DNA of 64,000 bases from CAVWUA01 sp963758025 (GCA_963758025.1 CAVWUA010000003.1:1-64000), one strand, 5' to 3'. Numbered from the stretch's first letter, positions 48,664 through 59,074 are shown. Program-made: numbers and translations. Notes: generated by a model not told the origin, from the letters alone.

Positions 48664-50156
48664 ATGATTTGCGTGACACTGGGTCGAGGTCGGCATAAGT
48701 CGCTGATCGCGGAGTGGCAAGCGGCCAAGGAGGCCGGCGCGGAGCTGGTCGAGTTGCGGATCGACTGCCTTCGACGCGAGCCCGATCTGAAGCGGCTCCT
48801 GGCCGAACGGCCCACGCCCCTGGTTCTCACGATCCGTCGTGGCGTGGACGGCGGTATCTGGCGAGGGGATGAGGAGAAGCGTCAGCGACTCCTGCGCGAG
48901 GCGATCGTCATGGGGGTCGATTACATCGATCTGGAAGACGATGTGGCCGAGAAGATCCGACGATTCGGGAAGACCAAGCGGATCATCAGCCACCACAATT
49001 TCAAGGGAACGCCCGACGATCTCGAGGATCTGGCGCGTTCGATGCGCGAGAAGGACGCCGACATCGTCAAGATCGCCGCGATCGCCCACTCTCTTGAGGA
49101 TGCCTCGCGCATCGTCGATCTGGTCCGGCAGTCCGAGGAACCCTTGATCGGCATCGCGATGGGTCCGCTCGGTTTCTTCACTCGCATCATCGGCGCGAAA
49201 TACGGGGCTCCGTTCACGTACTCCGGCTTCAACCCCGACCGCACCTTCGCTCCCGGTCAGCCTCGGCTGGCCGAGATGCAAAACGACTACTTCTACGATC
49301 AGATTGACGCCGGCACCGAGCTTTACGCCGTCGTCGGCGACCCGATCGGCCACAGCCTCAGCCCGGCCTTGCACAACTCCGCCTTCCGGCACCTCGGCCT
49401 GAACAAGCTGATGATCCCAATCCTGATCCCCGGCGGCAAGTTGAAGGACGGACTCGCGGCCCTTTCCTGGCTGAATCTGAAGGGCTTCAGCGTGACCATC
49501 CCGCACAAGGAAGCATCGTCCCGCTTCTGAGCCGGATGGACAAGGCGGTCGAGCGTACCGAAGCCTGCAACACCGTGGTCGTGGACGATCAGGGGAACTG
49601 GATCGGCCACAACACCGACTACCAGGCCGCCATGGGCTCGCTGGAGGTCGCCCTGGGGGGCCGGAAGCACGGCGGAATCAGCCCCTTGATGGATAAGCAG
49701 GTGCTGATTCTGGGCGCGGGGGGCGTTGCCCGGGCGATCGCCTTCGGCCTGGTCCGGCGCGGGGCCGGCGTGACGATCTGCAACCGGAATGAGGAACGCG
49801 CCGCGAAACTGGCCTCGGATGTCGGCTGCCGGAGCACGTCCTGGTCCATGCGGGCGGGCACGATGTGCGACGTCCTGATCAATTGCACGCCGGTCGGGAT
49901 GCATCCCCACGTCGATGAATCACCCGTCCCGGCCGCCACGTTCAAGCCGGGAATGGTGGTCTTCGACACGGTGTACCACCCGGAGAACACCTTGATCCTG
50001 AAGCTTGCCCGCGATCACGAATGCGTCACGATCAGCGGCGTGGACATGTTCGTCCGGCAGGCGGCCCTCCAGTTCGAACATTACACGGGGAAGGTCCCGC
50101 CAATGGACGTGATGCGCCGCGTGGTCAAGCGTAAGCTCAGCCCGATCGGGGAATAG
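48664..50156 (+). CDS. aroDE: Bifunctional 3-dehydroquinate dehydratase / shikimate dehydrogenase
   Basis: The protein carries two consecutive shikimate-pathway steps. The N-terminal type I dehydratase (residues 1-215) shows ELVELRIDCLRREPDL, the active His in RIISHHNFKGTP and the Schiff-base Lys in DADIVKIAAIAHSLED. The C-terminal dehydrogenase begins YAVVGDPIGHSLSPALHNSA (shikimate-binding Ser pair), has the catalytic Lys in VTIPHKEA, and NADP-binding LILGAGGVARAIAFGLVRRG. One frame break near 49515 follows IPHKEA. Type I AroD-AroE fusions are known from plants and some bacteria, including Planctomycetes. aroK follows after 18 bases. Confidence 0.92.
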
Positions 50157-50174
50157 GGAAGAGGCGGAGTCTTC

Positions 50175-50732
50175 ATGTCCGATCGTGCCACGACCGGCCT
50201 CTCCCTGGTCGGCTATCGAGGAACCGGCAAGACGACCGTCGGGAAGCGTGTCGCCGACCGCCTGCGCTTGCCGTTCGCCGACGCGGATGAGGCCATTGAA
50301 CGTCGCATGGGCCAGTCGATCCGTCAGCTCTTTCTGGAACAGGGAGAGGCGGCGTTCCGTGATGCCGAGGAGGCGACCCTGCGCGACCTGACGGCTCGGC
50401 CCGGCCTGGTCCTCGCCACGGGCGGCGGGGCCGTCCTGCGGTCCACCAACCGAGAGGCCCTGCGGCGGCTCGGGCCGGTCGTCTGGCTCCGCGCCTCGCC
50501 GGAGGTTCTGGCCGCGCGTCTTCAGGCCGACCCCCGGAACAACCGTCCCGCCCTGACCTCGGCCGGTCCGCTGGCCGAAATCGCGGAAGTCCTGGCCCAG
50601 CGCGAGCCGATCTACCGCGCCCTGGCCGACGTGACGATCGACACCGAGGAGCGAACCTCGGACGAGGTGGCGGAACAGATTCTCCAGTGGTGGACTGCCC
50701 GGCAAGGGGATGGATCGAGGGTCGGCTCATGA
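50175..50732 (+). CDS. aroK: Shikimate kinase
   Basis: The 185-residue kinase phosphorylates shikimate at O3, the step after AroE. It has Walker A LVGYRGTGKTTVGKRVADRL, the shikimate-binding DADEAIERRMGQSI, ATGGGAVL, and the lid arginines in QADPRNNRPAL. ATG 50175 is preceded by GGCGGAG. The stop overlaps the prepilin peptidase start by four bases. The frame is intact. Confidence 0.95.
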   Translation: MSDRATTGLSLVGYRGTGKTTVGKRVADRLRLPFADADEAIERRMGQSIRQLFLEQGEAAFRDAEEATLRDLTARPGLVLATGGGAVLRSTNREALRRLGPVVWLRASPEVLAARLQADPRNNRPALTSAGPLAEIAEVLAQREPIYRALADVTIDTEERTSDEVAEQILQWWTARQGDGSRVGS

Positions 50733-51661
50733 CGATCCATACGTTTTATCTCCTCGTCGGAATCTGGTTGTTCCTGCTCGGGAGCGTCATCGGCAGCTTC
50801 CTGAACGTCTGCATCTATCGCATACCCTGGCAAAAGAGCGTCATCTGGCCGTCGTCGCACTGCCCGCGCTGCCTGCACCCGATCGCCGCGAGGGATAACA
50901 TCCCGATCGTGAGCTGGTTCGCCCTGCGCGGGGAGTGTCGCCAGTGCGGCCTGCCGATCGCCGCGCGTTACGCGATGGTTGAGGCACTGGTCGGCCTGCT
51001 GTTCGTCGGGGTCTTCCTCACCGATGTCGTCTTCAACCCGATGGGCCTGTACGGCGCGAGTGCGTTCGTCCGGATGGCCTATCACCAGTTACTCGTGACG
51101 TTCCTGGTCGCGGCAACCTTCATCGACTACGACCTCCAGATCATCCCCGACGAGATCACCCTGCCCGGCATGGTTCTCGGCCTGGGGATTGGCGTCCTCG
51201 TGCCCTGGGTCCGGCCGGAACCGGGCATGGCATCCACGTGGAGCGCGGGGTTCTGGACGGGCGCGGAAGGGCTACTCGTCGGCGGGGGAGTGGTCTGGAT
51301 TTTCCGATTCGTCTTTACCCACGCCCTCGGACGCGAGGCGATGGGCTTTGGCGACGTGACCCTGATGGGCCTGATCGGCGCGTTTCTCGGCTGGCAAGCG
51401 GCGCTGCTCTGCTTCTTCATCGCGCCGTTCTTCGGTCTGGCCCATGCCGCCTGGAAAATCGTGCTTTATGTGCAGAAACGCCTGCGAGGTGCCGAATTAT
51501 CGAGCGCCGACCGCGAATTGCCCTTCGGACCGTATCTGAGCATGGCGGCGGTGACGTTGATGCTCTCCTGGCCCTGGTTCTGGGAAGGCTGGGCCAGGGG
51601 CTTTTTCGAGACGCTCACCTCCGTCGTCCTGTTCCTGCTCGGCCGCGATCCCGCCCTCTGA
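50729..51661 (+). CDS. Prepilin peptidase (A24, type IV leader peptidase/methylase)
   Basis: This membrane enzyme cuts and methylates type IV pilin or pseudopilin leaders. Residues 1-100 contain the N-methylase part with a Cys quartet (CPRC and CRQC) and GSFLNVCIYRIP. The catalytic aspartates are in ATFIDYDLQIIPDEIT and GREAMGFGDVTLMGLIGAFL (the GxGD motif). About seven membrane helices are visible. The ATG overlaps aroK by four bases, giving coupled translation with a shikimate gene, although no pilin gene is in the window. Confidence 0.92.
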   Translation: MTIHTFYLLVGIWLFLLGSVIGSFLNVCIYRIPWQKSVIWPSSHCPRCLHPIAARDNIPIVSWFALRGECRQCGLPIAARYAMVEALVGLLFVGVFLTDVVFNPMGLYGASAFVRMAYHQLLVTFLVAATFIDYDLQIIPDEITLPGMVLGLGIGVLVPWVRPEPGMASTWSAGFWTGAEGLLVGGGVVWIFRFVFTHALGREAMGFGDVTLMGLIGAFLGWQAALLCFFIAPFFGLAHAAWKIVLYVQKRLRGAELSSADRELPFGPYLSMAAVTLMLSWPWFWEGWARGFFETLTSVVLFLLGRDPAL

Positions 51662-51712
51662 CGCATCCGGGGCCATTGACGCCAAAATTTTGATTGGTAA
51701 AGGAGTTGCGCC

Positions 51713-52105
51713 ATGTCCTCTCCGTACAAGCGGCGGCGGCCCTCGCTGGTTCGCAACTTCTGGGTCTATCGTCGGCTGATCGGCCTGGCGATGATCCTCG
51801 GGCTGATGCTCTGGTTCGTGGTGATCAACAACACCGAGGTGACGGTCTTTTTCCCGTTCCGGCTGGGTCAGATCACCAGCACCTCCGGGGTCATCATGCT
51901 GCTGAGCGCCTTCGCGGGGGCGATTGTAGCGGCCTTGATCATCGGGTTGATCCTGGCGATCCGGGGGACGCGCACGCAAGCACCACCTGCGCAGGCCAAG
52001 CCCGCCGAACCGGCGGATTCCGAGGAAATTGACGATCGTCCTCCACCCGATTATGGGTCAAAGACGACCGAGGGTTTTACCAACGCGAAGTGGTTCTCGG
52101 AGTGA
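51713..52105 (+). CDS. LapA-like membrane protein (DUF1049)
   Basis: The 130-residue protein begins at ATG 51713 behind AGGAG. Two membrane segments (LIGLAMILGLMLWFVVI at about residue 23-39 and VIMLLSAFAGAIVAALIIGL at about 62-81) flank NNTEVTVFFPFRLGQIT, a layout and motif typical of LapA/DUF1049 proteins. The C-terminus is Pro/Ala-rich and cytoplasmic. The role is not established; E. coli LapA is a lipopolysaccharide-assembly factor. Confidence 0.78.
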   Translation: MSSPYKRRRPSLVRNFWVYRRLIGLAMILGLMLWFVVINNTEVTVFFPFRLGQITSTSGVIMLLSAFAGAIVAALIIGLILAIRGTRTQAPPAQAKPAEPADSEEIDDRPPPDYGSKTTEGFTNAKWFSE

Positions 52106-52176
52106 ACTCGCCTCGCGAGAGATCAGCGACACGACGCCTCCCGTCGAATCGAAATGGGTTTCCCGGACGCCTCGAC

Positions 52177-52785
52177 ATGCCCAACGGCCGCCCCACAATC
52201 CCGTCGCTCATCCTGGCCCTGGTGGGCCTGATGTCTGGTTGTGCGCAGCCGGGGATGATGATTTCCCGGCGAACGACCGTCGGCGCGTTGAAGGCCAGCG
52301 TGGCCCAGCTCGAACGGGACAAGGTCCAGCTCGCCAAGAAGCTTGCCGACCTGGAGGCCGAGAACCGCCGCGTCGCGGACCGGCTCCTGCAAGAGCAGGA
52401 GGCGAATACGCGCCTGGCCCATCGTCTCGATGACGCCGAGACACTGCTGGGACGTCGTGGACAGGACGCCGGACAGATCGCCTCGCCGTCGTATCCGTCC
52501 GAACCGGAATGGGAGGACGAACCGCGCCCCTCCCGGACGACCCCCGCTGGCGATACCGGCCGTCCCCGGCGCAAGGTTCCCTTCGCTCAGATCGGCGGAC
52601 CGATCGAAGTTCGGCCGTATCCCGAGGAGCGATCTCGGGATACGTATGACGACTTCCCCGAGCCGCCCGCGTCTTCGTTCGATCGCGACGGATACGAGGA
52701 CAACCCCTACCCGCAGAGCCGCAACGACCGTCCGACCCAATGGCTACCGATCGCCAGCGGCGTCTCGGAATCCCCCCGAAACTGA
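52177..52785 (+). CDS. Coiled-coil lipoprotein of unknown function
   Basis: I choose ATG 52177 (PNGRPTIPSLILALVGLMSG, then C), giving a lipoprotein signal with lipobox LMSGC. Residues about 35-90 form a heptad-rich coiled coil (AQLERDKVQLAKKLADLEAE, LQEQEANTRLAHRL). The remaining 115 residues are low-complexity, rich in Pro, Arg, Asp and Ser. No family is recognised. It may span or organise the envelope; its position after the LapA-like gene supports an envelope role only weakly. Confidence 0.7.
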   Translation: MPNGRPTIPSLILALVGLMSGCAQPGMMISRRTTVGALKASVAQLERDKVQLAKKLADLEAENRRVADRLLQEQEANTRLAHRLDDAETLLGRRGQDAGQIASPSYPSEPEWEDEPRPSRTTPAGDTGRPRRKVPFAQIGGPIEVRPYPEERSRDTYDDFPEPPASSFDRDGYEDNPYPQSRNDRPTQWLPIASGVSESPRN

Positions 52786-52869
52786 ACCTGCCCGCGCCGG
52801 CGCTTGGCGATGCCGGGACGCTCCGATATCATGGATAGGCTACAGATTCAGAGCAACCTGGGGCGGGAC

Positions 52870-53475
52870 ATGATCGCCATCATCGACTATGGAATGGGCA
52901 ACCTGCGGAGCGTGCAGAAAGCCTTTGAGGCCGTCGGTGCCAAAGCCGACGTGACGTGTGACCCGGACCGCGTGCGCCGGGCGGACAAGGTCATCTTGCC
53001 GGGCGTCGGCGCGTTCGGCGACGCCATCGCCGAGCTGCGGCGGACCGGACTGGGGGAGGCGTTCACCGACGCCGTCCGCGCGGGCAAGCCCAGCCTGGGG
53101 GTCTGCCTCGGTCTGCAACTGCTGTTCGACCAGAGTGAGGAAGACGGCCCGCATGAGGGGCTTGGCCTGCTCCCCGGCCGGGTCGTCCGTTTCCAGCCCG
53201 CCCCGGGGCTGAAGATCCCGCACATGGGCTGGAACACGTTGCGGATTCTCCGACCCGCGCCGATCCTGAAGGGGCTTGATCCCGACCCCTCCGTCTATTT
53301 CGTCCACTCTTACCACGCCGCTCCGGCGAACCCGGAGGACGTCGCCGCCGAGGCCGACCACCCGACCCCCTTCGCGGCCCTCGTCTGGCGCGACAACCTG
53401 ATGGCCTGCCAGTTCCATCCCGAAAAGAGCCAGAAGATCGGCCTGGCGATGTACGCCAATTTCGCCGCCTTGTGA
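52870..53475 (+). CDS. hisH: Imidazole glycerol phosphate synthase glutaminase subunit
   Basis: HisH supplies ammonia to HisF in histidine and purine-by-product synthesis. ATG 52870 gives the canonical start IAIIDYGMGNLRSVQKAFE; the longer frame to 52804 has no family match. The nucleophile Cys lies in SLGVCLGLQLLF, the catalytic His/Glu pair in CQFHPEKSQ, and the oxyanion strand in ILPGVGAFGDAI. Its 201 residues match the family. Neither hisF nor hisA is adjacent, so the histidine genes are dispersed in this genome. Confidence 0.95.
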   Translation: MIAIIDYGMGNLRSVQKAFEAVGAKADVTCDPDRVRRADKVILPGVGAFGDAIAELRRTGLGEAFTDAVRAGKPSLGVCLGLQLLFDQSEEDGPHEGLGLLPGRVVRFQPAPGLKIPHMGWNTLRILRPAPILKGLDPDPSVYFVHSYHAAPANPEDVAAEADHPTPFAALVWRDNLMACQFHPEKSQKIGLAMYANFAAL

Positions 53476-53623
53476 GCGGTTCGAGGTTCCTCGGGATTGA
53501 CCGTCACGTTTTCGGACATTAGACTTGCGCTGAATTCGTAATCAGTGTTCGTGAACCGGACGTGATGCCGAGATTCGGGATCTCTCCCCCCGGAGTACGG
53601 CCGAGAGACTTGCGAGGGACGCC

Positions 53624-54115
53624 ATGAGCTTTGGCGAAGGCGGTGGTAGCGAACTCGAATTTGAAACGATGCAAGGTCGCAACTGGCCCTCGATCACCCA
53701 GTTCTCGGTCTTCCTGGAAAACCGCGTCGGCCAGCTTCTGGAGGTCGTTCGCGCCTTTCACGGGTCGAAGGTCAAGATCGTCGGCCTGTCCATCTCCGAC
53801 TCGGCCGACTGCTGCATCCTGCGGCTCGTCCTGAGCCACCCGGAGCAAGGGCGCGAGATCCTCAACCTGGCGGACCTGGCCTACGCCGAGAACGAGCTGC
53901 TCGTCGCCGAGCTACCGAGCGGACCGCAATCCCTGGTCGAACTTTGCTCGGCGCTCTTGCAGGCGGAGATCAACATCCACTACGCCTACCCGTTGATCGT
54001 CCACCCGCACGGTCGGGCGGCGGTGGCCCTGCACATCGACAACATCGAGCAGGCGGGCATGACCCTGCACGCCAAGGGGTTCGAGATCCTCTGCGAGGCC
54101 GACCTGAACAGTTGA
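53624..54115 (+). CDS. Double ACT-domain protein
   Basis: The 163-residue protein begins at ATG 53624 behind GAGGG. ACT domain 1 (about residues 25-95) shows TQFSVFLENRVGQLLEVVRA and VKIVGLSISDSADCCILRLV. Domain 2 (about 95-160) shows LCSALLQAEINIHYAYPLIV and AAVALHIDNIEQAGMTL. No enzyme domain is attached, so it is a free amino-acid-binding regulator. It follows hisH by 148 bases. Confidence 0.85.
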   Translation: MSFGEGGGSELEFETMQGRNWPSITQFSVFLENRVGQLLEVVRAFHGSKVKIVGLSISDSADCCILRLVLSHPEQGREILNLADLAYAENELLVAELPSGPQSLVELCSALLQAEINIHYAYPLIVHPHGRAAVALHIDNIEQAGMTLHAKGFEILCEADLNS

Positions 54116-54150
54116 GCCGGGGCGGCCGGCTCAACGGTCGATCGAGCGTC

Positions 54151-57100
54151 TCACGCCTGGAAATCGCAGAGCGACCGCACGTAGTCGCGGCTGCCGTCGC
54201 CGGCCCAGCCGTCGAGCTGGGCCGGGTCCTTGAGCTGCTGACCTCGCCGGCGATCGACGGCGAGGAAGGCGCAGGGCAGGTCGGGCAGGCTCGTCAGGTC
54301 GCCCCAGAGCTTCTCGAACTGGGCGACCGGGAAGACGTCCTCCTGGCCGTGGCCCCAGCGGCGCTTCACGTCCTTGATGGTCACGTACGTCGGCACCCGC
54401 GCGGCCATCGCGCGGACGGCGGCGGCGACCTTTTCGGGATTCGATTTCAGGTCGGCGCGCGTCAGGCCGAAGGCTCGCAAGAGGCCGTCGATCTCGACCC
54501 AGGTGGTCAGTGTGTTGTAATACCGCAGGTGGAACTCGGCCTCCTCGCGGGGCATCGCCAGCCCTTCGAGCAGGCGGACCTTGCCGTTGACCCGCGCCAG
54601 GCCGCCGCCGCGATCGTCGATCCGGCGCGGGACGACCTCGTAGGTCAAGGTCGCGCCCGACTCCATCGCCAGGCCGAGCATGCCGGGGTCCAGGTCCGCG
54701 CCGAGCGTATCGACGTTGTGGACCATCAGCCAGCGCAGGTTTGGCCGCTCGTCGAGCAGGCGGGCGAGGACGCCGTTGCGCAGCAGGGTCGGCACCTCGT
54801 AGAAGTGTCCCGGCGGGTTGAACCGCTGGATCGGCACGTTGTCGGTGTAGTCGGAGCCCTTCGCCCTTCGAGCGGCACCAGTCGAGGATCGCCCGGCGGC
54901 TGGCCTCGCGGACCTTCTGCTTGTTCTCGTCGAGCAGCTCGTGGGCGGTCTCCTCCCAGAGGAACGTCAGGCTGCGGGTCATCGGGACCAGACGCTGGGC
55001 GATCGACTGACCTTGCGAGAGGATCACCGGGCCGTCGTGGCCGTAGTTGTCGGACAGCGAAAGGTGGTGCTCGATGGCCGCGTGGGTCAGGAAGCTCGTC
55101 GTGACGATGTGCGGGATCGTCACGTCGAACCGCCGCTGGGTCTTGCGGGTCTTCGCCAGGTGGAGTTCGAGGAAGCTGCGGTGCCGGCCTTCGAGCGACA
55201 CGAACGGATTGACCGCCTTGACCACCCCCGCGCCGGTCGTCCAGCGGCTGCCGACGCCCGCCGCCAGGGTGACGACGGCCACCTCGCCGTTGCGGAGGGC
55301 CGCCTCGCCGTCGGGCGAGGGCGGCTTTGCTCGAGGCGTCCGAGGCGATCAGGTCGCTGTCCTCAACGTCGTGGATGTCGGTACTGATCGGCAGGCGGTT
55401 GCGCGAGAGGTCGATCCGGCCGCGCTGGTAGTCATCGCGAAGCTGGGCATGCTGGACCGGATCGAACCCGTTCTCGCGCCGGATGTGCTCGGCGTCGCGG
55501 TGCCAGGAGGCCAGGGCCGGGTCGGACGCACCCCGGGTGACGGGGAACAGATTATTGATCATCGTACGGAAGACGCGGAGCAGTTCGCCCGTCTCGCCGC
55601 AATTGGCGAAGTGGTCGATGTCGGTCTTGCGCAGGTCGGCCACGGTCGGCCCCTCGGCGATCATCCGGGGGACCTGGAGCGTGTAGTAGCGGGCGGGCAT
55701 CATCGCCTCGCGCCCTTCGCGAAGTTCGGCGAACGTGCCGTGCGGGTTGATGTGGAAGTCGTAGACGACCGGCTCCATGGCGAAGGGCAGGGCGTCGTCG
55801 AGATCCGCCTTGACCTTCCGCATGATCGTCAGGACCTCGTCGCGGAACGCCTCGTGGCGGTGCGGGGCGACGAAGAAGCCCATGCCGCCGCCCGACATGC
55901 CGCCGAGCATGAGGAAGCCCCAGAAGTCGTCGCCGAGCGTCTGGCGGACCTCCCGGATGATCGACTCGGTGAACTTGTTGCTGACCCAGGGGATGATCCC
56001 CTTCAGCGGGCCTTCCCAGTTGGACGTGGTCAGGCGGCCGATCGCGCGGACGTCGGCCTCACGGACGGCCGCGACGATCCCCTCGAAGATCCGCAGGGCC
56101 TCCTGGCGGGCCTGCCACTCGTCGCGGCCCCGCAGCAAGTACTTCTCCGTGACCATGTTCAGGATCGGCCCGACGTTCTGCGCCATGCCGCCGTGCACGA
56201 GCACCAGGCTCCGGGCCAGGGCCTCGTCGAAGGCGTCGGACAGCGGGGCGGGTCGGTCAGGCTGGGCGGAAAGGTGGTCGCCACTGGCTCCGCGGCGCTC
56301 GCCGTCGCCGTTGCCGGAATCGATGTTGTTCTCGGCCTCAACCTCGCCCATGACCTCGTGCAAGGGGAGGAGCCGGCCCCGGCTGATCCCCCACTCGGGG
56401 TCGGTTTCCCGGGCGGGGACGCCGTGGATGACCTTCACGCCGGGGAAGACGCCGCCGGAGTCCTGCCAGCCGCCGCCGGAGCCGCCCAGCCACTCGCCGA
56501 GGATCGCCCGCGCGACGACCACGCGGGCCTCGTCCAGCCCGAGCGGCCCCGTCAGTTCCCTCGCCTGGCCGGTCGCCCGCATCAACAGGCTGATCAGCGA
56601 CGCCAGCAGGTTCGTCGAGACGGCCAGCCGCGAGCCTTTCGGGATGTCGTTGACCTTGCTGACGACCTCCAGCCCATAGCCAGGACGCACCACCCGGTCG
56701 AGCAGGTCCGTCAGCCGCACGCCGGTCCCTTCGAGCGACGGCGGGATCAGGCCCGAGGCGATCACCCCGGCCTTGACCAGCCCGAGATAATCGTTGCCGA
56801 AATTGAACAACTCTTCGAGCGAATCCACATCCTTGCATGCGTTCAGATCGATGCTCGTCAGCCGCAGGATCGGCTCGTCGATGACGCGGCAGTAGGTCTC
56901 GATCGGGGGCAGGGGGTGGTCATCGCGGCCATGCACGGCCAGATCGACCGAGATGTTCAGAACGCGGCGCCCCCTCGGGGTAATCCATGCCCAGGAAGAA
57001 GATGTCGGACCAGGCGCTGTGCGAGAGGTCGAGCCGCACGGGGGTCCGCTCGATCAGGACGGGGAACAGGCCGGCGTCGTTGTCGCGGTTCAGCAGGCGG

Positions 57101-57602
57101 GGCACGAGCCGGATCGGGTGCTCGTCGGCCTGGCCGACGCGGAACATCCAGCGGTTGCCGGGGCAACTGCGCACGGACCGCCGGACCTGATCGGCGAGCG
57201 TCTGATACGTGACCTGCTCATAAGCATGCGCCAGCGCGCTGGCCAGGGCGCTGGTCATGCCGTCGTCGCGGGCCACCGCATGAAACGCCGCGATCGCCTG
57301 CTCGAACCGGCGGTTCAACAGGTCCGTAAACCCCTCGAACGGGATGAAGCCCGTGGTGGGCAGTTCGGGGTCTTCCTGGAGCCGGTAGCGGTAGAGCGCG
57401 TGCAGGAACATCGACGCGCGGCACGCGCTCGTACAGGTTCTCCCCGACCTTCCGGAACGCTTCGAGGTCCTGCGCACTGGGCGAGCACCTCGCGTGTTGT
57501 CGCGCCGGCGATCAGGTCCCAGACCGAGCGATCACGGACGTTCGGGTCCGAACTGGTGATGGCGTCGATCAGGGGGTTCTTGTGGGTCGTCGTGGCCGCC
57601 AC
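54151..57602 (-). CDS. GHMP sugar kinase - UDP-sugar pyrophosphorylase fusion
   Basis: About 1150 residues are recovered across four frame breaks (near 57430, 56965, 55330 and 54855). GTG 57602 follows AGGAG by ten bases; ATG 57650 lacks such a site. The first 180 residues are helical. The GHMP kinase follows: substrate loop VRLDLSHSAWSDIFFLGMDY, then GSRLAVSTNLLASLISLLMR, and GGSGGGWQDSGGVFPGVKVI, which resembles fucokinase. From about 55285 down, a UGPase-type nucleotidyltransferase begins TLAAGVGSRWTTGAGVVKA, with HNVDTLGADLDPGMLGLA and FNPPGHFYEVPTLL. The enzyme would phosphorylate a free sugar at C1 and then activate it with a nucleotide. In plant FKGP the order is pyrophosphorylase then kinase, the opposite of this one. 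A GalU-like gene precedes it by 96 bases. Confidence 0.75.
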
Positions 57603-57698
57603 GCCTGGAACACTCCTGAATGGGCTATCGGGCGTGTGTATCCGCGACACGCCAATCCATAATTTGTGGCAAGATCCGGTCCAGGGACCAATAGAATC

Positions 57699-58679
57699 TT
57701 ACGGTCGGCGGTCCTCGCGCGGCGGCGCTCCGCTATGCTGCTCGATCCGCACGATCGATTCCAGCAAGCCCGAGAGCATCGCGTCCCGATCCACGCCCGC
57801 CAGCGCCAGGGCGATCTGGGCCTCGACCGTGCCGAACTTGACCCCCAGGTTGTACCGCGCGCCTCGGGTTTCCAGCGCCAGGTATTTCTCACGACGGGCC
57901 AGGGCGTTCAGCGCCGTGGTCAACTGGATCTGGCCCCCTTCGCGGACGTCGTGGCGGACCAGCTCGTCGAGCAGCTCGAACACCGGCGGGGTCAGCACGT
58001 GCATGCCGAAGAAGCAGAGGTAATGCCCCGCCCGCAGCCCCGGCACCTGGAGCCGCAGCTCGGCCAGGGTCGGCGTCGGCTTCTCGACGATCTCGTCGAT
58101 GACGTACACCTCCGTCCTCGCGTGCAGCCGCTTCCCCGTGACCGTGCCATACTGATGGATCAGGTGCTCGCGCGTCTCCTGCACGGCCGAGACGGCGCAG
58201 TCTTCCGACTCGGCCAGGTCCAGCAGTTGCCGGGCGCAGCGCCTTGGCTCCTGCGAGATATAAAGGTGATCCCCCAGCAAGAGCAGGAACGGCTCTCCGC
58301 CGACGAACTCGCGCGCACACCAGACAGCGTGGCCGTAGCCGTCCGGCTCGGGCTGAACGGCGAACCGCAACCGCCCTTCCAGGTCCACGAGCCGCCGGGC
58401 CTGTTCCTCGGCCCAGGGGACCCCCTGGAACGCCGAGCGAAGATTGGCCGCGTACGAGCGGAAATGGTGGCGATAATAGGCTTCGTCGCCCGGTGCGCTG
58501 ACGACGCAGATCTCCTCGATTCCGCTCTCCAGCGCCTCCTCGGCGATGATCTGCAAGACGGGCTTGGTCAACCCGTCGCGATCGACCAGGGGCAGCATCG
58601 CCTTCTGCACCGTGTCCGACGCCGGATACTGCCTGGCCCCGCGCCCGGCCGCCGTGATGACCGCCTTCGAAATCTGCAC
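57699..58679 (-). CDS. UTP-glucose-1-phosphate uridylyltransferase (GalU-like)
   Basis: The 326-residue nucleotidyltransferase starts at GTG 58679 (QISKAVITAAGRGARQYPAS); the 400-residue frame to 58946 runs into antisense noise. Marks: ITAAGRGARQYPASDTVQKA with the activating Lys, KPVLQIIAEEALESGIEEIC, QPEPDGYGHAVWCAREFVGG and LLLLGDHLYISQEP. GalU is favoured over RmlA by the KPVLQIIAEEALESG block and the 326-residue length. It supplies UDP-glucose and shares the strand with the kinase-UGPase fusion 96 bases downstream. Confidence 0.87.
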   Translation of the reverse strand: MQISKAVITAAGRGARQYPASDTVQKAMLPLVDRDGLTKPVLQIIAEEALESGIEEICVVSAPGDEAYYRHHFRSYAANLRSAFQGVPWAEEQARRLVDLEGRLRFAVQPEPDGYGHAVWCAREFVGGEPFLLLLGDHLYISQEPRRCARQLLDLAESEDCAVSAVQETREHLIHQYGTVTGKRLHARTEVYVIDEIVEKPTPTLAELRLQVPGLRAGHYLCFFGMHVLTPPVFELLDELVRHDVREGGQIQLTTALNALARREKYLALETRGARYNLGVKFGTVEAQIALALAGVDRDAMLSGLLESIVRIEQHSGAPPREDRRP

Positions 58680-58990
58680 GTTTGGAACGCCCCTGTACTT
58701 CTCGACAATCCCACGCGACGGCCGCCTGTCTCCGCCTCGTTTCGCACGACGCCCCCATCCAGGCAAGGCCCCTTCCGGTCGCGAGAAATCCAAGCGTACC
58801 TTCACCCTCCGGCCCGAACAACCCCCGAGCCTGTTGCTTTTCCTCCGCCCGCGATGCGATGACGCCACAGAAAAGCGTTCTCCGGCAACATCCCAGGCCC
58901 GGCGTCCAAACTTGACCAACCAGCCGCTTGACTTCCCGCAACGCAACCGGTATCTTTGGTTCCATCAGTCCCCAAAAGTCTGACTGGATT
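58680..58990. other. Intergenic region between galU-like gene and tRNA-Asp
   Basis: These 311 bases between divergent units hold no supported gene. The reading frames visible on both strands lack protein-like composition. Promoters for the GalU-like gene (minus) and the tRNA (plus) must lie here but were not pinpointed. Confidence 0.4.
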
Positions 58991-59064
58991 GGGGATGTAG
59001 CTCAACTGGTTAGAGCACCGGCCTGTCACGCCGGAGGTTGCGGGTTCGAGCCCCGTCATCCTCG
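58991..59064 (+). tRNA. tRNA-Asp (GTC)
   Basis: The acceptor stem GGGGATG (58991-58997) pairs with CATCCTC (59057-59063), followed by discriminator G. The D loop is TAGCTCAACTGGTTAGAGCA, the anticodon arm CCGGCCTGTCACGCCGG with anticodon GTC, and the T arm has GGTTCGAGCC. The CCA end is not encoded. A strong terminator follows at 59075. Confidence 0.95.
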
Positions 59065-59074
59065 CTAGGGCGAT

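Noticed and set aside
55047..57212. 721-residue plus-strand ORF opposite the GHMP/UGPase gene
   Set aside because: Long only because the coding strand is GC-rich; the minus strand holds the conserved domains.
58802..59059. Antisense 85-residue ORF beginning MTGLEPATSGVTGRCSNQ
   Set aside because: It is the translated complement of tRNA-Asp, a well-known spurious protein in databases.
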